From: Carettochelys insculpta
Lineage: Eukaryota > Chordata > Testudines > Carettochelyidae
Assembly: GCF_033958435.1 (NCBI RefSeq)
Contig: NC_134160.1
Coordinates: forward strand, 11,581,001-11,645,000
DNA: 64,000 nt
Direction of reading: 5' to 3'
The notes under the pieces were generated by a model. It saw only the letters and a program-made list of their open reading frames with translations, was not told the origin of the DNA and did not search any database. Numbering within the stretch: position 1 is the first letter of the stretch; the number at the start of each line of letters is the position of its first letter. Below, in pieces: positions 54,457-63,959 of this stretch. The position numbers and the translations under genes are program-made.

Positions 54457-54881
54457 GTGACTGCTTGGAGAAGGGGTGCTTTAGAACTTTGAGGGACAGG
54501 CGATTTGCATCTATAGGGTCCTTGCAGGTGAAACCTTTAAAACCGAACTGTTCTGTCCATTTTATAGGACAGTAAATATCCCAGAGACTTTGCTAGTCAG
54601 AGCAGACACTTGTCCTGCTGCCTTTGGCCCCATTCTTGTGTACTAAGATGTCTCGTAGGCGGGTGTCACCTAGAGGTACCTGCATTTCAGTGTCCTGGCG
54701 GTGATACAGGCTGGAGAGCTAGCTATGCTGGGATGTTCAGATCAATAATGGATTTAGGAAGGATCAAGTGGGCAAAAAGTAAGTCATTCTCTATATCAGA
54801 AGTGCTTCTAGGTGATGGATAACTCAGAAGCAAATGATTCTAAATGCTTATCAAACAATGTCCCAGCAATCTCATGTGGCA

Positions 54882-54964
54882 GCCTGCACCTACCTGAGCC
54901 CTTGCAGTGAAGGAACTAGTTTGCTGGGGCTTCCTGAGGAGAGCTGCTGGGGCCGGAGTGTGGC
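54882..54964 (-). repeat. Inverted repeat, right copy
   Basis: The reverse complement (CACTCCGGCCCCAGCAGC through AGGGCTCAGGTAGGTGCAGG) matches 51857-51939. It lies 426 bp after the cysteine-string exon, so the pair brackets that exon. Confidence 0.7.
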
Positions 54965-54978
54965 GGGTCAGCCAAGGT

Positions 54979-55072
54979 GTTTGGCACAGCCCACCTAAAC
55001 TACACTAGGGAACAGGATGGCTGCCTGGTGTCTAGCACAGCCCACTAAACTACACTAGGGAACAGGATGGCT
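54979..55072 (+). repeat. Two-copy tandem repeat, about 48 bp
   Basis: GTGTTTGGCACAGCCCACCT then AAACTACACTAGGGAACAGG, repeated as GTGTCTAGCACAGCCCACT then AAACTACACTAGGGAACAGG, both followed by ATGGCTGC. Confidence 0.75.
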
Positions 55073-55257
55073 GCTCCCTTATGCACCTATCTATAAACTG
55101 TAGGAAAAAAAGCTGCGGGCTCCTGGGGGTCTTCACCCAGAGGTATGTAGACTGGCTGTATCATGCTGCCAGGACTTAAACATCCTTGGAATTTCTAAAT
55201 ATTAGCAAGGACAATTACCTAGCTCAGAAAATGTTGCAGCAAAAGTGGCGGGATTCT

Positions 55258-55582
55258 ATACTCCACGCTTTCATATCTGGCCTGGGATGAGGAGGTTGCT
55301 GGATATTCAAATATTCTAAATAATAGAGAAGTATACCTAGCAATGCATAACGCTAAAGAAAAACAAGATTAGATGTTAAGCAACAAACAAAAATGTATGC
55401 AGAGTACTTTATTTTCCAACAACAGTAGTACTGTACACTGTATACTTACACTGTATTTGTTGTATTTATTTGTATTTGCTTTCACTATACTTATGGAAAA
55501 TGTAACTAAAATTTACTTATGGTTAAAATGTTGGTTATCTGAGAGTTCTGGATAATAGAATGCCAGATATGAAAGAGTTTAT
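55258..55582. mobile_element. Tc1/pogo-like MITE candidate
   Basis: CGCTTTCATATCTGGCC at the left and GCCAGATATGAAAGAG at the right are inverted ends around AT-rich DNA containing GGTTATCTGAGAGTTCTGG. The left flank is TA. The right TA was not placed exactly, so family assignment is tentative. Confidence 0.45.
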
Positions 55583-55869
55583 TGCATGTTATACCGTGTC
55601 CTAACAAGGAAAGAATAACTGATCTCAGAACTAAAAGAGCTTAGGCACAAGTGTTAGTGTAATGTACAAACATAATGAAGTCTAGACCAGTAATATGTAT
55701 TGTACAATTACAGTTTTATAAAGTTAAAAACAGCTATGAGCCAAATCAGCCATGAGGAAGAAATGACTCATAAAAATGTGAATGATAATTGGGAATAATT
55801 TAAGAACACCTTAAAAGCCCCAGTCCTATAATTCAGGAAGGAGGTCACATTGGTTAAAAAGCTGCAATA
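55583..55869. other. No recognisable feature
   Basis: AT-rich intronic sequence of the RGS locus. Confidence 0.35.
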
Positions 55870-56850
55870 TATAAATACACATAGAAAAAAGGGAACATTG
55901 ATGGCAATGAATATGAAGTTAGGAATTGTAGAAAAGTGACAAGGGAAGCCAGGGGACAAAAAAGTGAAATATATGGCCAGCTGGGTTAAGGATTATAAAA
56001 GGGAGTTTTTAAAAATGTATTAGGAACAAAAAGAATCCTGACACTGGTACTGATCCACAGTACAGAAGGAGTACAAGAGGAGTAAACATTAGTACTGTTC
56101 CACAGTACAGAAAAGGTAGAAGTGTTGACTATTTCTCTTCTATATTTTTAGGGGAAAGAGAGGATGCAGTCTCATGATCTGGGGAGGATAGCATGTTCTC
56201 CACTAATATTTCTGGAGAATGTTATGTACAAGCCATTAGAGTTGGATATTCTACAGACCCGGACTACTTTCAGCCAAGAGTTCTAAAAGAGCTGGCTGAG
56301 GAGCTTGCTGGACTGTTAGTGCTGATTTTTTTATATATCTTGGAGAAGTGGGGAAAGTCCAGAAGACCATAAGACTGCTGATGTTGTGCCAGTTTCTTTA
56401 AAAGATAAATGGGATGGCCCAGGTAATTGTAGACTGGACAGCCTGACATCGTTCCCCAGCAAGATAATAGAGTGTATGGTATGGGATATGATTAATAAAG
56501 AACTAAAAGAAAGGTAATGCAATTAATGCAAATCAATGTGGATTTATGGAAAATAGGTCCTGTCAGACTAACCTGATGCAGGTATTAAAGTTGCCATTAT
56601 AGACTTCTGTAATCTGCTTGTTTTGGTATGGCACAATATTCTGATCAAAATACTAGGACAGTATAAAATTAACATGGTTCACATTAAATGGATTAAAAGC
56701 TGGCTAAGTGATAGGTCTCCAAAGTAATTGTAAATGGGAACTTGTCATTGAGCAGCTGCATTTCTGCCAGGAGTGGTTCTTGCCTCTGTGTTTTTTGAAA
56801 TCTGTCACTGATCCAGACTGGTCTGTGTTTGCTTGGTAAGGGAGACACAA
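55870..56850 (+). pseudogene. CR1/L3-like LINE remnant, plus strand
   Basis: TATTAGGAACAAAAAGAATC, AAAGAGCTGGCTGAGGAGCT, GGCCCAGGTAATTGTAGACT and AATCAATGTGGATTTATGGA follow LINE ORF2 order through the RT domain. AT-rich, with many stops. It continues at 57090 after a tRNA-derived SINE. Confidence 0.6.
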
Positions 56851-56884
56851 GCAAACAATATGCATTTTAATATAAGTAAATGTA

Positions 56885-57080
56885 TCTGTAACCAACACAT
56901 CTGGGTGTGGTTCACTGTCTCATGTAGTGAAACTTAGGCCACTTTCAGAACGAAAAAAATGAATCTCCTCTGCAACCTGACCTAAGAGGCAGCTGGCTTT
57001 TAGCTCAACCAGAAGGGTCTTATGCACTAAGCTCTAGATGTATCAGGTTCAGTTCCACCTGTTGGTAGACATGTATACAT
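56885..57080 (+). repeat. tRNA-derived SINE
   Basis: GTGTGGTTCACTGTCTCATG, GTGAAACTTAGGCCACTTTC, GAATCTCCTCTGCAACCTGA, CAGCTGGCTTTTAGCTCAAC (A box), TTATGCACTAAGCTCTAGAT, TCAGGTTCAGTTCCACCTG (B box). Complete relative to 20460; it splits the LINE. Confidence 0.7.
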
Positions 57081-57089
57081 GTAGGAACA

Positions 57090-57230
57090 ATGAATACAGG
57101 CCATCCATACATCATGGGGAATGCTATGCTGGGAAGCAGTGAAACTGAAAAAGACTTGGGAAAGATGGTAGGTAATCAGTGAAACATGAACTCCCAGTGT
57201 GATGCTGTGGCCCAAAGAGCTAATCCCATG
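57090..57230 (+). pseudogene. CR1/L3-like LINE remnant, continuation
   Basis: GGAAGCAGTGAAACTGAAAA then AGACTTGGGAAAGATGGTAG encodes a degraded LGSSETEKDLGKMV stretch, the ORF2 segment downstream of the catalytic box. Confidence 0.55.
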
Positions 57231-57615
57231 TTGGGGGCAGGTCTGTACTACAGGGTAAATTTGATCTAATTTATGTAATTCCAGTTTCATGAATATCATA
57301 GCAGGAGTCAAAATACCCTAGGTTAAGTTAGTGCAAGGGCCATTGGTTTGTGAGAGAGTCAACTGGAGAAATTCTCCTGTCATCTTCCCTTATGCTTCTC
57401 ATTCCAGTGGAGTATTGGAGTCAGTGAGAGAGAGAGAGCAGCAGTTGATTTAGTGGATCTACACTAGACCTGCTAAATCAGTCCCTGGGGGATCAATTCC
57501 TGCAGTAGCAATCTGCTGGTAAGCATAGAAAAATTCCCTGCTGGATGCATAACCAGGGAAATCTCTACTAGGAGTAGAGAAGTCAGAGGTATGGAAGCAT
57601 TCAGTACTGTATACA
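57231..57615. other. No recognisable feature
   Basis: Unassigned intronic sequence with a short GAGAGAGAGAG run near 57426. Confidence 0.35.
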
Positions 57616-57795
57616 TAGAATCATAGGGCTCGAAGGGACCTCAGGAGATCATCTAGTCCAGCCCCCTGCTTCAAGCAGGATCAACCCCAACTAAGTCATC
57701 CAAGCCAGGACCTTGTCAAGCCAGGACTTAAAAACCTCTAGGGATGGAGAGTCCACCACCTCTCTAGGCAACACATTCCAGTGTTTCACCACTCG
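57616..57795 (-). mobile_element. CR1 LINE 3' fragment
   Basis: ATAGAATCATAGGGCTCGAA, GGGACCTCAGGAGATCATCT through GCAACACATTCCAGTGTTTC: the last about 180 bp of CR1. Confidence 0.85.
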
Positions 57796-57984
57796 TACAC
57801 ACAACCCCAGTCCCAAAAACCATGTGGTCTAGCTAATTATTGTTCGTTATCAAACAAATGAGGCTTTGCTCAGTATGACCGAGGAGACACAGCATTGAAA
57901 AAGAAGGATATAGAAAAGAAACGTAGCAGTTATCTAGCTACCTGTGCTTTGATGGGATAGGAATTTTCATTAGCAGATCTTCAA

Positions 57985-58130
57985 CAGCTTTACCAAGGGC
58001 ATCAATTTCATCACCCCATTCCACAGGCAAGGAGACTGAGGCACATAGAAGGGACTTGCCCAAGGTGACCCAGGGAGAAAAGAGTAGAACACAGGTCTCT
58101 CGCATGCACCTGTAGAGTACGCTACTCTTT
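57985..58130 (+). repeat. MIR (CORE-SINE) remnant
   Basis: ACCCCATTCCACAGGCAAGG, AGACTGAGGCACATAGAAGG, GACTTGCCCAAGGTGACCCA, then ACACAGGTCTCTC: the MIR core in order. Confidence 0.75.
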
Positions 58131-58336
58131 AGCCAAATTGCTTCCCTCTTCAACAGTGAGATTCCCACCATTTTGCTACTCCAGCTCATAGAAAGTTGTT
58201 TGGTTCCTTCATGGTTCCTGAACTACCTGGGAACCATGCTGAGGGCTTGGCTCCTTCTTGTTCATTTAGATACAAAATGCGCCGCCCCCCCCCCGCCCCC
58301 AGCCCTCCACTGCCTATTCCATTCTTTCTGTTTCAG

Positions 58337-58426
58337 GAGCTGGAAGGTGAGAAGGACACAAGATGGGTTCAGGTGCAAAATGTCTAGCGTCTCCCAGCTG
58401 GAGATCCCCCAGTCCCTTGAGGAAAG
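58337..58426 (+). pseudogene. RZ-type RGS gene, linker exon
   Basis: The acceptor TTCTGTTTCAG and donor AAAG|GTGCGT bound 90 nt that continue the cysteine-string frame without a stop: SWKVRRTQDGFRCKMSSVSQ then LEIPQSLEER. In RZ proteins a variable linker lies between the cysteine string and the RGS domain. Length and phase (2 to 2) fit, while the sequence itself is not diagnostic. The exon call rests on the open frame, phase match and flanking exons. Confidence 0.65.
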
Positions 58427-58980
58427 GTGCGTCTGAGCATGCCAAGAGCACACCATGCTGTCCCCAGAGGATGGGCCCCAGATGACAGCCGAAAGCTGGA
58501 GCAAAGAAAAACAATGAGTCTCTCTTTTAAAAAATAAAGTCACCAGGATTTGGTCTGGGGTTGGGTCTGATCCCCTTGGTTGGAATCAATGGGACATGGG
58601 AAACATTCAGATCAGGGTCAAAGACTGAGGTCATGTTCATCTCCCAGGAGCCCTGTTCTGTGCATCTCCTTAGTTCTGGTTCTGCCATGGGAATTTGAGG
58701 ATGATTCAGGGCAGCAGGGCCATGAAGTGCCACATAGTCAGCTCTATTAGCCCAGGAGCTGGGGTCAGCTCACTCTGTACCCCCAAGTGGAATGTGGCAG
58801 GTGTCTAGGCTCTGGAGGGAGATGGGGCCATGCCCTTGGCAGACAGAGGTGAGTCAGGAACAGACGGCGGGTGGGTGCTGAAAAGAGAGTGTGTATGATG
58901 CAATCACCAAGGCTCTACCAGAAGGTGGGTGAGGGGCATCAGAGCCACGTCACTTTGATCTCTCCCTCCCTGTCTCCTAG

Positions 58981-59208
58981 GCTCACCTTGGAAGAAGCAT
59001 CCTCCTGGAAGTGCTCATTTGATTGTGTGTTGGCGAGCCTGACTGGCCAGACAGTCTTCATGGAGTTCCTGCGGACGGAGCACAGCGATGAGAACATGGC
59101 CTTCTGGCTGGCTTGTGAGGACCTCAGAGGGAGCAGAGCCAGGAGCAGGTCTGCGAGAAAGCCAAGAAGATCCACCTGGATTACATCTCCATCCTGTCCC
59201 CAGAGGAG
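58981..59208 (+). pseudogene. RZ-type RGS gene, RGS-domain exon with 1-nt deletion
   Basis: Acceptor CCCTGTCTCCTAG, donor GAGGAG|GTAGGT. The first part reads LEEASSWKCSFDCVLA, then FMEFLRTEHSDENMAFWLAC and EDLR, the RGS helix a4-a5 region (xFxxFLxxExSxENxxFWxACE). Immediately after EDLR the frame is lost; the alternative frame gives EQSQEQVCEKAKKIHLDYIS then ILSPEE, aligning with the RZ consensus. One missing nucleotide at 59126-59132 explains this. Confidence 0.8.
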
Positions 59209-59699
59209 GTAGGTTGCTGCAGACCTGTGTGGAAGCAGCTTGGGATGTTGCTCCCAGCTTATTTCCTCTCATTGTTGTCACCTCTCTAAGTAAAGCAACA
59301 GCCAGGGAATCATGGCCCTGAACCCAGGGCCTGGACCTGACTATTGTGAGGAGGGTGTCATAGAGTATCTCCTCCTTGCTGGCACATGCCTGACCTCCCA
59401 GCCATGAAACAATACCCAAATCAAGTGGCCCTTTGACCCCAGCCAGCTGAGACTCCCTGAGGCATCTGTCCTGGCTATAGAGTTGGCTCCTACTTTATTT
59501 AGAATGCGCAGGTCCTCAAGTAAATTGTCACAGTCTCTCAGCTCGCTGCTGAGTCACAGCACCTCGAAGAACTCCGTGCCAGCACCTGAGAAAGGCTGGC
59601 TTCTTTCCAAAGGCTCTTGGCGAGGCTCCGAAAGACAGCCCAGCCCAGCAGCACCACTGTGAAAAGTGGTTCTAGAGCCTCGTTCCTCTCCCTTTCCAG

Positions 59700-59872
59700 G
59701 TCAGCATTGATGATACTGTGTGGGAGACAATCAACAAGTCAACAGCACACGCATGTTCAATGAGGCCTAGGCACAAGTCTACACCCTCATGCACAGCTGC
59801 CCCAGGCTCCTGAGCTCACCACTGTGCAAGTCACTAGAGCAGAGACCCTCCGCACTGGCTTGTGACACATAG
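59700..59872 (+). pseudogene. RZ-type RGS gene, last RGS exon, broken
   Basis: Acceptor CTCTCCCTTTCCAG, then VSIDDTVWETINK in phase 0, the expected continuation of SPEE. The next conserved block (MFNEA, stop, AQVYTLMHSCPRLLSS) is in another frame, consistent with a short deletion around 59739-59750. The stop TAG (59768-59770) sits where family members have Gln, a C-to-T change. The frame ends at TAG 59870-59872. Confidence 0.75.
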
Positions 59873-60774
59873 CGAAGTCCTTTGCGTGTATGTGTGTCTC
59901 AGGATACTGCCATCTCCTTCAGTTTCCTGCCAGCTCGAGGAATTGGGGAAGATGGAACCAACCTGGGGACAGCACCTCAGTTCTCTCTCTCTCTACATGT
60001 GGGTGATGACTGGTGTCTCCGTAGCGACGCTGATCTAGAACTTATTCTAGTGCATCTGAATCAGCCAAGGAAGACTCATGTTGAGTTTTCGGAGGATTTT
60101 ACTAAGTGCTGTAAAGATGGGAGAGCCTGGGGGGCCTAGAATTGGGAGCCTTTCTGAGCATTGTTTGTCCTAGAGTTTGGATGGTATCTGAGCGGGGGTC
60201 GTTCTAGCGCACAAATGGCGTGTGTGGCCTGGGCCATCGTTCTAAAATGTGGATGGTCACAAGTTGGAGTGGATGCTAGAGTGTGGCTTGTGGCTGATCT
60301 AGTGGTTCTACCACATGATATATGTATGCCTGAGCTTTTAGCATATATCTGACCACTGATGGGTTCCAGAATGCAGACCCTTCTAGAGCTGTGGGAACTT
60401 TTAGGATAAGGCATCTTCCAGAGCTTGAAGCACTGTTTTTTTATTTAGGGACAAGAAAAATTCCCTTCCAAAAATTAATCCTATTTTAAAAGTGATAAGC
60501 TTTGTAAATCTCCTAAGTGGGCACGTCCCCACTTTCTCTGACAGGGCACAGCGAGGCATTTAGTACTGGAGCACGTCACAGCTGACCATCATATTTAAAC
60601 TGTGCTTGATGAGTTTTGTCACAAGCAGCTCATAGACCCAGCCCTAGATGGTCACTAGAAAAGTCACTGATGTTATTTTATTTATCTCTTTGAGTAAATT
60701 CTATCCAGTGACTGCAAAAAGAAATCCACAGGGGATTCAGTCAAATCAATTACTGGACAATGGCTTAGCAGATG
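59873..60774. other. No recognisable feature
   Basis: Presumed former 3' flank of the RGS locus. No clear polyadenylation signal context was assigned. Confidence 0.35.
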
Positions 60775-60870
60775 CAGATCAGCAGGGCCCTGCAAATCCA
60801 TAGGTATCTGCAGCTGCAGATCATTTTTGCAGATGTACATAACAATTTTCTATTGACACAGGGCTCTACA
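60775..60870 (-). repeat. Repeat with CTGCAAAAATGATC motif
   Basis: The reverse complement reads GAGCCCTGTGTCAATAGAAA, ATTGTTATGTACATCTGC, AAAAATGATCTGCAGCTG, CAGATACCTATGGATTTG, shared with 25620-25835. Confidence 0.5.
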
Positions 60871-60897
60871 TATCAGAGGTTTCTAGCCATTTAGATC

Positions 60898-61795
60898 CTG
60901 GTTTCCCAAACTGGGGTGGAGGGCATGCCCACCCGGAGGTGTGTGCAGAAATTCCAGGAGGGGGCGCAAGGTGACCCAATCCCCACAATCATTTTCCCTG
61001 ACTCAAAGAAGGAGTCATCCTTTGCTTCGAGCTCTCTGCCCCTGCCATTTTACATCGGTGACCTGGTGCAGCCGCTATGAAAAGCAGGCGGCTGGCGAAG
61101 ACCCATGTGCAAAGGTGAGTGAGTGGAGTTTGGGGGGAGGATGGGGTTAGATGCAGGGCTGGGGTGCCTGGCTTGGGTAAGCGGGATGCGGATGGGGTAG
61201 GAATTGGGGGGCTGGTGGTGCCTGGCTTTGTGCGAGGAGAGGGGCGCCAGCAGGTGGCTCGCAGGGCTTGCAGGGCTCAGGCAGCTTGTCAGCTTGCAGG
61301 ACTCATGGCGCTTGGGCAGCTGGCCACGGCATCGCAGGCCTCAGGTGGCTTGGGCTGGTGGGCGGGCAGCTGGCCCCGGTAGCGCAGGACTCAAGTGGCT
61401 CAGGTTGGCAGGCGGGCTGCTGGGCTGGGCAGCATGGGGCTTGGGCGGGCACCTTGGCTGGCTGGCCCACAGCTGGGTGAGCAGGTGGCTGGCCCTGGTG
61501 GTGTGGGGCTTGGACAGGCGACTCTGGCAGCACAGGTCTCAGGCAGGCAGCTGGCACAGGGCTTAGGCATCTGGCCAGCTGGGGCTGCACCAGGCCTCCA
61601 CAAGGCACCAAGACAAACTATTTGTGCTTATTTTTAAACAACATTCTTATATCAAGTTGCTGTGTTTATTTTAAATTATAAATTGAATTTTTTGCTAAAA
61701 GGGGGTTGGGTGATGGTAAAGAAGAGGTGTGAGGGTTTCTCAAAATATCAAAAGGGGTTGTGATGCCAAAAAGATTGGGAACCACCACATGAGAT
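60898..61795 (+). mobile_element. hAT-like element with GC-rich internal repeats (about 0.9 kb)
   Basis: Left end CCTGGTTTCCCAAACTGGGG and right end AAAGATTGGGAACCACCA are inverted hAT-type ends. Flanking ATTTAGAT and CATGAGAT agree at five of eight. The right half matches 8380-8725. The centre (61190-61590) is a degenerate GC-rich repeat. There is no transposase. Confidence 0.65.
61190..61590 (+). repeat. Degenerate GC-rich minisatellite inside hAT
   Basis: Loose units of about 40-60 bp built on CTCAGG(T/C)(G/A)GC and GGCAGCTGGC recur (for example 61275, 61330, 61390, 61540). They generate long chance ORFs in all frames. Confidence 0.5.
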
Positions 61796-62093
61796 AAGTC
61801 TTAGGACCACATATGCAAAGATGCCTTTTTGGCTGTCTGCTATTAGCCACCTTGGGCATGATTTTCAAAGGCAGCAACCCCTCCCAAATCTAATAGGCAT
61901 TATCCATCTCAGAGTCCTCTTGTGCTAGTTGCCTCAAAATGAAGCCATCCCCCCATAAAAAAAATCCCATCTGAAAATGCTGGCTATTTTAACAGCGCCT
62001 CGCTTGGGCTTTACAAGTTCAGCCAAAGGTTTTTGCCATACAGTCACCCCTCTTTAATGATTTGTAGCCAGTCCGATCTACCTCATTCTAAGC
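61796..62093. other. No recognisable feature
   Basis: Unassigned spacer before the DIRS terminus. Confidence 0.35.
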
Positions 62094-62462
62094 AAAGAGA
62101 AGTTACTCACCGTAGTAACGATGGTTCTTTGAGATGTGTCCCCGTGGGTGCTCCACGATAGGTGTCGGGCTCGCCCCGATGCCGCAGATCGGAAACCTTC
62201 CAGCAGTTTCTGCCAGACCGCTCATGCGCTGGCGTGCGCCACTCCCTTGCACACCCCCGGCCACGTGCGCGATCCAGTCCCCACCAGTTCCTTGACCAAC
62301 TGCCTCGGATGCTCCTGAAAAACACTAAACAGAGATCCGAAGCGGGGAGGCTGGACGGGTGGTGGAGCACCCATGGGGACACATCTCGAAGAACCATCGT
62401 TACTACGGTGAGTAACTTCTCTTTCGTCCTCGAGTGTCCCCGTGGGTGCTCCACGATAGGTG
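62094..62462 (-). mobile_element. DIRS terminal inverted arms and direct repeat
   Basis: Arm 1 (62094-62155: AAAGAGAAGTTACTCACCG through GTGGGTGCTCCAC) is matched in reverse by arm 2 (62363-62424) with only two mismatches seen. A third partial copy in direct orientation (GTGTCCCCGTGGGTGCTCC, ACGATAGGTG) lies at 62136-62164 and 62434-62462. Such arrays of inverted and circle-junction repeats replace LTRs in DIRS elements, which integrate as circles by tyrosine recombination. Confidence 0.8.
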
Positions 62463-62504
62463 ACTACCCAGCAGTAACCCAAGTAAGGAGGTGGGTAATC
62501 GGAT

Positions 62505-63959
62505 TTATGTGCAGCTTGCCCCCGAAAGGACCGCTGTCGAGAGGCGGGTATCCTCTTGGAATATCTGATGTAGGGCATAATGCTTGGCAAAGGTGTCATA
62601 GGATGACCAGCTCGCTGCTCTACAGATGTCTTTTAACGCGATGCCCTTGAAAAAGGCTGTTGATGCCGCCACCGCCCTGGTGGAGTGAGCCCTAGGCGGG
62701 GCCAGCAAAGGAGTCTTTCGAAGTTCATAGCACATTTTTATACAGGACACAATGTGCTTCGAGATTCTCTGTGAGGAGAGACCCTCTCCTTTTGACCTGG
62801 GAGCGAGAGAGACTAGGAGTCTGTCCGTTTTCCGGAAGGACTTAGTTTTGTCTATGTAGAAGGCCAACGCCCTCCTCACGTCCAGGATATGTAGGCGTGC
62901 CTCCTTGCTGGAGCTGTGAGGCTTCGGGTAAAACGAGGGTAAAACTATAGGTTTGTTAAGGTGGAACTCTGAAGAAACTTTCGGAACAAAGGCTGGGTGC
63001 AGCCGTAAGGTTACCGCCTCCTTTGAGAAGACTGTGCAGGGCGGCGTTGCCATGACTGCTGCGAGCTCGCTCACCCTGCGGGCTGACGTGATTGCAAGGA
63101 GGAAGGTTGTTTTTATCGTAAGGAGACGTAGGGGAACTGTGGCTAAGGGTTCAAAGGGTGGGCCCGTTAGCGCGCTGAGCACCAGGTCCAAGTTCCACGA
63201 TGGTGGAAGCGGTTTCCGAGGGGGGTACAGGTTTACCAGCCCCTTCAGGAACCTGGTAACAATAGGGTGGGCAGACACCGTGGGCCCTTCCTCTTCATGC
63301 CGAAAAGCCGATATAGCCGCGAGGTGGACCTTCAGCGAGGATAGGGAGAGCCCGCCCCTCTTGAGGTCCAGTAAGTATTCTAGTATTATGGGTATAGGCA
63401 CATCAAGGGGAGCTAATTGCTTGGCAGAACACCATGCAGTGAATCAAGTCCATTTCTGCTTGTAAGTCTTCCTGGTGGAGGTCCTTCGGCTACTCTCCAG
63501 GACTTGTTGTACTCCCTCCGTACATGTACTCTCTAGTGAGCTGAGCCATGGAACCATGCTTGTAGGCGCAGGCCTTGAGGGTGTGGATGCACTATGGACC
63601 CCTGGGCCTGCGTGAGCAGGTCCGGTGCTGCTGGAAGGGGAAGCGGTGGGCAGTCCCACATGCGCAGAAGCAAGGGGAACCACTGCTGTCGATCCCATGT
63701 TGGGACTACTAGGATCATGCGGGCTCTCTCCCTCCTGGCTTTCTGCAAGACCTTGTGGATGAGCACTGTGGGGGGAAACGCGTAAAGCAGGGGGCCCTTC
63801 CATGAAATCGTGAACGCGTCCCCCAAGGACCCCCGCCCCAGTCCTGCCCTGGAGCAGTACTGGGGGCACTTCTTGTTGTGCTGGGTGGCAAACAGGTCTA
63901 TCTGGGGAAACCCCCATGTATGAAAGATCAGTCATAGCAGATCGGAGCGGATCTGCCAT
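62505..63959 (-). pseudogene. DIRS tyrosine recombinase (integrase), one in-frame TGA
   Basis: The N-terminal core-binding part (SSRRTSTRKTYKQKWT) is followed by TGA at 63444-63446 and then, in the same frame, FTAWCSAKQLAPLDVPIPII, GGLSLSSLKVHLAAISAF, ITSARRVSELAAV (box A Arg), HSTRAVAASTAFFKGI (box B HxxR) and WSSYDTFAKHY (catalytic Tyr candidate). The order is that of DIRS integrases, which join circular cDNA to target DNA without a target duplication. Apart from the TGA the frame is open for over 480 codons. A functional protein would need readthrough or an error in this copy. The start is unknown. Confidence 0.85.

Larger units (their letters stand above)
54335..59872 (+). pseudogene. RGS19-like (RZ subfamily) regulator of G-protein signalling, decaying
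   Basis: Four exons: 54335-54456, 58337-58426, 58981-59208 and 59700-59872, joined by AG/GT introns of 3880, 554 and 491 bp with phases 2, 2 and 0. Family function: RGS domains speed GTP hydrolysis by G-alpha i/o/z at membranes. The first two exons are open. The third has a 1-nt deletion near 59126-59132, and the fourth a small out-of-frame deletion and TAG at 59768-59770. Introns are retained, so it is not a processed copy. The paralogue within RZ is uncertain. Sequencing error cannot explain all lesions easily, but was not excluded. Confidence 0.75.

Noticed and set aside
61119..61637. Overlapping Gly/Trp/Leu/Ala-rich ORFs of 80-120 codons
   Set aside because: Produced by the GC-rich minisatellite inside the hAT element in several frames at once.
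62162..62650. 162-codon + frame over the DIRS terminus
   Set aside because: It is antisense to the DIRS terminal repeats and recombinase, a shadow of that region.
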